From contig JACDER010000031.1 of the NCBI GenBank assembly GCA_013816275.1, forward strand, positions 1 to 9,727: 9,727 nt of DNA. Direction: 5' to 3'. Below the pieces are notes generated by a model. It was given only the letters and a program-made list of their open reading frames with translations, ran no database searches and was not told the DNA's origin. The position numbers and the translations under genes are program-made. Source of the DNA: Actinomycetota bacterium (GTDB lineage Bacteria; Actinomycetota; Thermoleophilia; Gaiellales; Gaiellaceae). Shown here in pieces: positions 5,775-9,727 of the stretch. Numbering within the stretch: the stretch's first letter is position 1; every line of letters begins with the position of its first letter.

Positions 5775-7027
5775 TACTTCAAGAAGCCTTCGTAGTGGCG
5801 CATCATCATCTGCGACTCCATCTGACGCATGGTGTCGAGCGCCACGCCGACGACGATCAGCACCGAGGTTCCTCCGAGCGCGCGCGACGTCGCCTGCTGG
5901 AAGCCGCCGTAGCGGATGAAGATGCTCGGCGCGACCGCGACGATCGCCAGGTAGAGCGCTCCCGGCAGGGTCAGCCGTGTCAGCACGCGGTCGAGGTACG
6001 TCGCGGTCGGCGGCCCCGGTCTGATGCCCGGGATGTACCCGCCATGCTTGCGCAGGTTGTCCGCCTGGTCGACCGGGTTGAACTGAACGGCCGTATAGAA
6101 GTAGGTGAAGACGACGATCAATAAGCCCTCTAAGAGCAGGTACGTCAGGTTCGTCGGCTGGAAGTATTTGTTCACGAACCCCTGCGTCGAGGGAACGAAC
6201 TGGCCGAGGGTCGGGAAGAACGCCATCACCGCGGCGGCGAAGATGACCGGGATGACGCCGGCCATGTTCACGCGCAGCGGCATGTAGGTCGACCCGCCGG
6301 CGACCTGCCGCCGGCCCACGATCCGCTTCGCGTACTGGATCGGGATTCGCCGCTGGCCCTCTTGCACGAAGACGACGGCGACGATGATCGCGATCGCGAT
6401 GATCGGGAAGAAGAGCTTCTCGGTCGGGCCGCCGTTCACCCAGGCGACCACGCCCGTGGGCGCGCTCGTCAGGATGGAGGCGAAGATCAGCAGCGAGATT
6501 CCATTGCCGACGCCGCGCTTGGTGATCAGCTCGCCCATCCACATGAGGAGCGTTGTCCCGGCGGTCAGGGTGACGACGATCAGGACGAAGCGGCCCGCGT
6601 TCGCGTCGAGCACTCCCTGGCGCTGGAACAGGTACGCGTATCCGGCCGACTGACCGGCGGCCAGGACGACCGTCAGGTAGCGCGTGTACTGGTTGATCTT
6701 GGCCGTCCCCTGCTCTCCCTCCTTCTGGAGTTGCTCGAGCTTCGGGACTACGACGGTCAGGAGCTGGAGGATGATCGACGCGGTGACGTACGGCATGATC
6801 CCGAGCGCGAAGAGCGCGAAATGGGACAGCGCCCCGCCCGAGAACACGTTGAGCAGGCTGAGGATCGTCCCTCCCTGCCCGTTGAAGTAGCTCTTGATCT
6901 GGTCGGAGTTGACCCCGGGGGCGGGCATCCACGAGCCCAGGCGGTACAGGGCGAGGATGAGCGCCGTGAACATGACACGGCGACGAAGCTCGGGGACACG
7001 CCAGGCGTTTGCGAGCCAGGCGAACAT
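5774..7027 (-). CDS. secY: Preprotein translocase subunit SecY
   Basis: The 417-residue protein is the channel subunit of the Sec translocon with about ten membrane segments, the first at about 17-35. The family signatures are present: GIMPYVTASIILQLL (76-90, TM2), ITKRGVGNGIS (168-178), VQEGQRRIPIQYAKR (221-235), GGSTYMPLRVNMAGVIPVIF (244-263) and the cytosolic loop GIRPGPPTATYLDRVLTRLT (334-353), which interacts with SecA and the ribosome. The protein ends HYEGFLK, slightly short but normal. The ATG directly follows the TAG of linker C, and no Shine-Dalgarno is visible in the preceding 20 nt. Initiation may therefore depend on ribosomes coming from the linker. Confidence 0.98.
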   Translation of the reverse strand: MFAWLANAWRVPELRRRVMFTALILALYRLGSWMPAPGVNSDQIKSYFNGQGGTILSLLNVFSGGALSHFALFALGIMPYVTASIILQLLTVVVPKLEQLQKEGEQGTAKINQYTRYLTVVLAAGQSAGYAYLFQRQGVLDANAGRFVLIVVTLTAGTTLLMWMGELITKRGVGNGISLLIFASILTSAPTGVVAWVNGGPTEKLFFPIIAIAIIVAVVFVQEGQRRIPIQYAKRIVGRRQVAGGSTYMPLRVNMAGVIPVIFAAAVMAFFPTLGQFVPSTQGFVNKYFQPTNLTYLLLEGLLIVVFTYFYTAVQFNPVDQADNLRKHGGYIPGIRPGPPTATYLDRVLTRLTLPGALYLAIVAVAPSIFIRYGGFQQATSRALGGTSVLIVVGVALDTMRQMESQMMMRHYEGFLK

Positions 7028-7264
7028 CTAGCAGTCTCTGGCGGCCCAGATCGCGCTCGCCAGCCGCGAAACGCCCGGCTCGCAAGGACGCAGCCGGCGT
7101 AGGCTCGACGGAGCCGGCCCAGTAGCGCAGGCGGTGACTCCGCCACCGCCGGAGCGGGGAGCGGAGCGCTCGTAGCCGGAGGCTACGGGCGCGACTGAGG
7201 ACGCCGCGAGACGGAGCGTTGCAGCGCCCTGGCGAGTGCGAGCTGGGACGTCAGCGGCTGCCAT
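7028..7264 (-). CDS. Linker ORF C, 78 codons, between rplO and secY
   Basis: The frame starts at ATG 7262-7264, which overlaps the rplO stop by one base (TGATG); an ATG one codon earlier (7265-7267) overlaps it as ATGA. It ends with TAG directly before the secY ATG. The chosen start gives 78 residues, the same as linker B, and a gap-free alignment with it. Residues [12 protein letters not shown] (9-20), [13 protein letters not shown] (22-34), [13 protein letters not shown] (49-61) and GVSRLAS (64-70) are shared or nearly so. No known domain, signal peptide or membrane segment is seen. Because secY lacks an obvious Shine-Dalgarno, translation of this linker is the most direct way to bring ribosomes to secY. 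The peptide may be functionless. Confidence 0.5.
   Translation of the reverse strand: MAAADVPARTRQGAATLRLAASSVAPVASGYERSAPRSGGGGVTACATGPAPSSLRRLRPCEPGVSRLASAIWAARDC
7054..7240 (-). repeat. Intergenic repeat copy C (long form)
   Basis: This full-length copy matches B, with exact blocks at 7080-7121 and 7171-7203. Between these blocks it diverges: 7131-7151 contains a stem GGCGGTG/CACCGCC (7 bp), whereas the equivalent part of B forms a different short stem with a TTC loop. Keeping a hairpin at the same place despite sequence change hints at RNA structure. The ends read CTCGCCAG (7056-7063) and CTGGCGAG (7229-7236), an 8-bp terminal inverted repeat. Confidence 0.95.
7171..7187 (-). other. Conserved hairpin in repeat copy C
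   Basis: It is identical in stem and loop to 2863-2879 and 3503-3519: 7 bp, 3-nt loop, no T-tract on either side. Confidence 0.8.
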
Positions 7265-7953
7265 CATTCCTCGGTCTCGGCCTCTTCGTTAGCGCGGGAA
7301 CCTTCCGGTGCCCCCTCCCCCGGTCCGCTTCGCGGACGGGCCGCTTCGCCGCCGGGCTCTTCGGTCGCGGCGTCGTCGTCGCTCTCGGGCTCGGCCTTGG
7401 ACTTGGACTTGGCCGGAGCCGAGGCTGAGGCCGGCTTGCGCAACCGCGCCTTCTTCGACTTCTTCTTCGTCTCCTCGCGCAGCGCGACAACGGTCCCGCC
7501 GGCGCCCTCGATCTTGTCGCGCGCGCTGGCCGAGAAGCGGTGCGCGGTGACGGTCAGCTTCTTCGTCAGCTCACCGTGACCGAGGATCTTGACGTCGATG
7601 CGCGTGTTCTTGATCAGGCCCCGCTCGGCGAGCAGCTCGACGGTCACGTCGGTGCCGGCGTCGAAGCGCTCGAGGTCGCGAACGTTCACGGCGAGCGTGT
7701 GGGTGCGGTGCGGCCCCATCGGCATCGCGTCCTTCGAGTACGGGCCGCGCTGCTTTCCGAGCCGCATGTAGATCGGCATCTGGCCGCCCTCGAACCCGGC
7801 CCGCATCTTGTGCGAGCCCGAGCGAGACTTCTGGCCCTTGATCCCGCGGCCGGAGTAGCGGCCCTTCCCCGAGCCGAGGCCGCGACCCACGCGCTTGCGA
7901 TTCTTGCGCGGCGAGGCCGGCTTCAGATTGGAGAGGTTGAGGTTCTCGGGCAC
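7264..7953 (-). CDS. rplO: 50S ribosomal protein L15 with long charged C-terminal tail
   Basis: Residues 1-160 are a complete L15: NLSNLKPASPRKNRKRVGRG (7-26), the Gly/Arg-rich GSGKGRYSGRGIKGQKSRSG (27-46), GFEGGQMPIYMRLGKQRG (53-70) and the C-terminal TAHRFSASARDKIEGAGGTV (136-155). L15 is a late assembly protein of the large subunit. A tail of about 67 residues follows: a basic part (KKKSKKARLRKP, 163-174), then a low-complexity acidic part (ESDDDAATEEP, 190-200, and EEAETEE, 223-229). The total of 229 residues is well above the usual 145-150. The start is GTG at 7951-7953, two nt after the rpmD stop; longer in-frame extensions run inside rpmD and are rejected. The stop overlaps the start of linker C. 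Confidence 0.96.
   Translation of the reverse strand: MPENLNLSNLKPASPRKNRKRVGRGLGSGKGRYSGRGIKGQKSRSGSHKMRAGFEGGQMPIYMRLGKQRGPYSKDAMPMGPHRTHTLAVNVRDLERFDAGTDVTVELLAERGLIKNTRIDVKILGHGELTKKLTVTAHRFSASARDKIEGAGGTVVALREETKKKSKKARLRKPASASAPAKSKSKAEPESDDDAATEEPGGEAARPRSGPGEGAPEGSRANEEAETEE
7323..7337 (-). other. Perfect 6-bp palindrome inside the rplO tail
   Basis: GTCCGC-TTC-GCGGAC lies in codons of the acidic tail of L15, a region absent from ordinary L15 proteins. Its form (short GC stem, 3-nt loop) resembles the palindromes in the intergenic repeats, but the sequence is not the same. Confidence 0.6.
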
Positions 7954-7955
7954 GG

Positions 7956-8135
7956 CTACTTCGCTTCCTCGACGCGGACGAGGTGGCGGACCTTTCTGAG
8001 CATACCGGCGAGCTGCGGCCCTTCCTTGTGCTCGGCGCTGCGCCCGATCTTCCCGAGGCCGAGCGCGCGCAGGGTGCCGCGATTGCGCTGGTTCTGGCCG
8101 ATGGAGGAGCGGATCTGGGTGATCCTCAGCGTCAT
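7956..8135 (-). CDS. rpmD: 50S ribosomal protein L30
   Basis: The 59-residue protein reads [20 protein letters not shown], then [20 protein letters not shown] and a C-terminus [15 protein letters not shown]; these are the standard L30 blocks, including the IGRSxxH motif. L30 is a small large-subunit protein, absent in some phyla but kept here. The ATG overlaps the rpsE stop (ATGA, 8132-8135), and the TAG is followed two nt later by the rplO GTG. Confidence 0.96.
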   Translation of the reverse strand: MTLRITQIRSSIGQNQRNRGTLRALGLGKIGRSAEHKEGPQLAGMLRKVRHLVRVEEAK

Positions 8136-8722
8136 TCGACCGGGGCCTCTTCGGTTGCCTCTTCGACCGCCGGCTCTGCAACCGCGGCCGGCGTCTCCTC
8201 GGGAGCCGCCACGGGGCGCTTGTACGGGAGCACTTCTGCAATCGTCTTGCCGCGGATGCGGGCGACGTCCTCGGGTCGGCGCAGATTCTTCAACCCGTTG
8301 ACGGTCGCCTTCGCCATGTTGATCGGGTTCGTCGTCCCGAGACTCTTGGCGAGGATGTCGCGGATCCCGGCAAGCTCGAGGATGGCGCGCACGCCGCCGC
8401 CGGCGATCACGCCGGTGCCCTCGCTCGCAGGGCGCAGGAGGACGCGCGCGGCGTCGGCGCGGCCGAGGATCTCGTGCGTGATCGTCGTGCCGTGCTTCGG
8501 CACCGTGAAGAGGTTCTTCTTCGCATCGTCGACGGCCTTCGAGATCGCGAGCGGCACTTCGCGCGCCTTGCCGTAACCGACGCCCACTCGGTCGACCTCG
8601 TCACCGATCACGACGAGCGCGGTGAACGAGAACCGCCGCCCGCCCTTGACGACCTTGGCAACGCGGTTGATCTCGACCACGCGCTCCTTGAGCTCTCTTG
8701 TGTCGGAATAGTTAGCGTTCAA
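8132..8722 (-). CDS. rpsE: 30S ribosomal protein S5, TTG start
   Basis: The 196-residue protein carries the S5 double-stranded RNA-binding domain, [20 protein letters not shown] (18-37), followed by [20 protein letters not shown] (49-68), and the C-terminal domain with [20 protein letters not shown] (96-115) and [17 protein letters not shown] (128-144). S5 affects decoding fidelity and mRNA unwinding at the ribosome entry. A tail from about residue 171 ([21 protein letters not shown]) is Ala/Glu/Pro-rich. The start is TTG overlapping the rplR stop (TTGA, 8719-8722), supported by AAGGAGG 9 nt upstream; no in-frame ATG precedes the conserved core. Confidence 0.96.
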   Translation of the reverse strand: MNANYSDTRELKERVVEINRVAKVVKGGRRFSFTALVVIGDEVDRVGVGYGKAREVPLAISKAVDDAKKNLFTVPKHGTTITHEILGRADAARVLLRPASEGTGVIAGGGVRAILELAGIRDILAKSLGTTNPINMAKATVNGLKNLRRPEDVARIRGKTIAEVLPYKRPVAAPEETPAAVAEPAVEEATEEAPVE

Positions 8723-9075
8723 AATCGCAGGCCTCCTTCGCGCGCGCCGTCGGCGAGCGCCTTGACGCGTCCGTGGTAGAGGTAACCGCCCCGGTCGAAG
8801 ACGACGCTCTCGATGCCTGACGACTTCGCATTCGCGGCGAGCATCTTGCCAACCTCGGTTGCTTGCGCGGTCTTGTCTCCCTTGAACGACTTCTTGAGCT
8901 GGAGCCAGCCGGCCGCAGCCACTGTGCGGCCGCTGTCGTCGTCGACCAGCTGGGCTGAGATGCCCTTGTTGGAGCGGAAGACGACCAGGCGAGGCCGCTC
9001 GGCGGTGCCGGACAGCTTCCGGCGCACGCGGGCGTGCCGGCGCTTCCGCGCTTGCAGGACGGTGAGCGTGCTCAT
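8719..9075 (-). CDS. rplR: 50S ribosomal protein L18
   Basis: The 118-residue protein starts [20 protein letters not shown] and shows the L18 blocks [20 protein letters not shown], then [20 protein letters not shown] and the C-terminal [21 protein letters not shown]18 binds 5S rRNA with L5. The ATG overlaps the rplF stop (ATGA, 9072-9075). The open frame upstream of this ATG runs inside rplF in another phase and is not part of the gene. The 3' end carries the rpsE ribosome-binding site. Confidence 0.97.
   Translation of the reverse strand: MSTLTVLQARKRRHARVRRKLSGTAERPRLVVFRSNKGISAQLVDDDSGRTVAAAGWLQLKKSFKGDKTAQATEVGKMLAANAKSSGIESVVFDRGGYLYHGRVKALADGAREGGLRF
8732..8738 (-). promoter_or_regulatory. 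Shine-Dalgarno of rpsE
   Basis: AAGGAGG on the transcript strand lies within the last codons of rplR, 9 nt before TTG 8720-8722. It supports the TTG as the true start of S5. Confidence 0.75.
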
Positions 9076-9605
9076 GCTCGCTTCCCGACCTTCCGGCGCA
9101 CGTACTCGCCCTCGTAGCGAATCCCCTTGCCCTTGTACGGCTCGGGCGGGCGGATGCGGCGTATCTCGGCGGCGACCTGCCCGACCTGCTGCTTGTCGGA
9201 GCCCCTGACGGTGATCTGCGTCGGCGTGGGGACCTCGAAGGTGATGCCGGCGGGCGGATCCTTCGTGACCGAGTGCGAGTAACCGACGTTCAGCTCGAGC
9301 GACGTGCCGCGCAGGGCTGCCCGGTAGCCGACGCCCTGGATCTCGAGCCGCTTCTCGAATCCCTTGGTGACGCCCTCGATCATGTTCGCGATCAGCGTGC
9401 GCGTGAGCCCGTGCAGCGCGCGATCCTCGCCGCGCTCGGTCGGCCGCGTGACCACGATCGTGCCGTCCTGCTGCTCGATGTTCATCCTGGCCGGAACCGT
9501 CTGGGTGAGCTCGGCGAGCGGCCCGTTGACCATGACGCGGCCAGGCGAGAGCGAGACGTTCACGCCTGCGGGGATATCGATGGGCTGTCTTCCGATTCGA
9601 CTCAT
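9072..9605 (-). CDS. rplF: 50S ribosomal protein L6
   Basis: The 177-residue protein opens [20 protein letters not shown] and has both L6 domains. The C-terminal one bears [20 protein letters not shown] (91-110) and the signature [20 protein letters not shown] in pieces near the end, finishing [11 protein letters not shown]6 sits by the sarcin-ricin loop and factor-binding site. GAGGG lies 6 nt before the ATG. Upstream, 9606-9727 holds a large hairpin rather than the end of a recognisable rpsH, so rpsH must lie outside the window if order is conserved. Confidence 0.98.
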   Translation of the reverse strand: MSRIGRQPIDIPAGVNVSLSPGRVMVNGPLAELTQTVPARMNIEQQDGTIVVTRPTERGEDRALHGLTRTLIANMIEGVTKGFEKRLEIQGVGYRAALRGTSLELNVGYSHSVTKDPPAGITFEVPTPTQITVRGSDKQQVGQVAAEIRRIRPPEPYKGKGIRYEGEYVRRKVGKRA

Positions 9606-9727
9606 GCGCGTCCCTCGCCGCCGTCGGCTCCGACCGGGCAGAGCCCGGCTCCGCCGACGGCTGACGCCGCTGGCGGCAGGATGCGGCGCCGGCGGCGCTT
9701 GTCCGTGCTAGTTGCACTGTCCTGCGC
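9606..9727 (-). other. Region upstream of rplF with nested hairpins and an open frame
   Basis: No known protein is recognisable here. The large hairpin at 9620-9661 has a 9-bp outer stem (GCCGTCGGC/GCCGACGGC), a small internal loop and a perfect 6-bp inner stem (CCGGGC-AGA-GCCCGG). Near the edge, GTGC/GCAC (9705-9717) and GCAGGA/TCCTGC (9676-9681 with 9720-9725) can also pair. On the coding strand a frame open from the window edge ends in a TGA overlapping the rplF ATG (ATGA). It could be the end of a fourth linker frame or a C-terminal tail of an upstream gene. Its translation shows no clear similarity to linkers A-C. Confidence 0.55.

Noticed and set aside
2816..7240. CRISPR array or insertion sequence interpretation of the repeats
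   Set aside because: Only three copies, spaced hundreds to thousands of bases apart by genes, with no regular spacers and no transposase or cas gene in the window.
7954..8241. N-terminal extension of the rplO frame
   Set aside because: The extension runs out of phase through rpmD and the end of rpsE, both confidently identified; the GTG at 7951-7953 gives the normal L15 N-terminus.

Overview
The window is the downstream half of a bacterial spc/alpha ribosomal-protein supercluster, with every recognisable gene on the minus strand (transcription runs from 9727 towards 1). Reading with transcription, the order is rplF, rplR, rpsE, rpmD, rplO, secY, adk, map, infA, rpmJ, rpsM, rpsK, rpsD, rpoA, rplQ. 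A secreted Asp-box protein and the start of a hydrophobic membrane protein follow at the left edge. The high GC content, this gene order, the short-LID adenylate kinase and the four-cysteine forms of S4 and L36 suggest an actinobacterium. A Thermoleophilia-like lineage is my guess; no taxonomic marker in the window settles it.

Layout: 9075-9605 L6; 8719-9075 L18; 8132-8722 S5; 7956-8135 L30; 7264-7953 L15 with a long acidic tail; 5774-7027 SecY; 5196-5774 Adk; 4426-5199 MetAP; 4318-4425 a gap with a hairpin; 4096-4317 IF1; 3986-4099 L36; 3596-3979 S13; 2956-3360 S11; 2169-2789 S4; 1165-2130 RpoA; 798-1160 L17; 282-776 secreted protein; 1-244 partial membrane protein. Neighbouring genes mostly overlap by 1-4 nt (ATGA, GTGA, TTGA, TAATG), so the cluster looks like one translationally coupled transcription unit. 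It joins ribosome assembly, the Sec translocon, N-terminal methionine removal, translation initiation and RNA polymerase assembly.

The most unusual feature is a repeat family present three times, always in the same orientation and always between two genes of this operon: rplO/secY, rpsM/rpsK and rpsK/rpsD. Each copy lies in an open reading frame on the coding strand that starts on the stop codon of the upstream gene and stops on, or directly against, the start codon of the downstream gene. Two copies encode 78 residues and align without gaps; the third encodes 55 residues and differs by an exactly in-frame 69-nt deletion. All three carry an identical 33-nt block with a perfect 7-bp hairpin. 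They look like inserted repeats that have kept, or become, translated linkers preserving coupling between essential genes.

A second oddity is infA. Its frame has no ATG, GTG, TTG or CTG at the expected start; the codon 7 nt after a strong Shine-Dalgarno is GTA, directly preceded by an in-frame stop.
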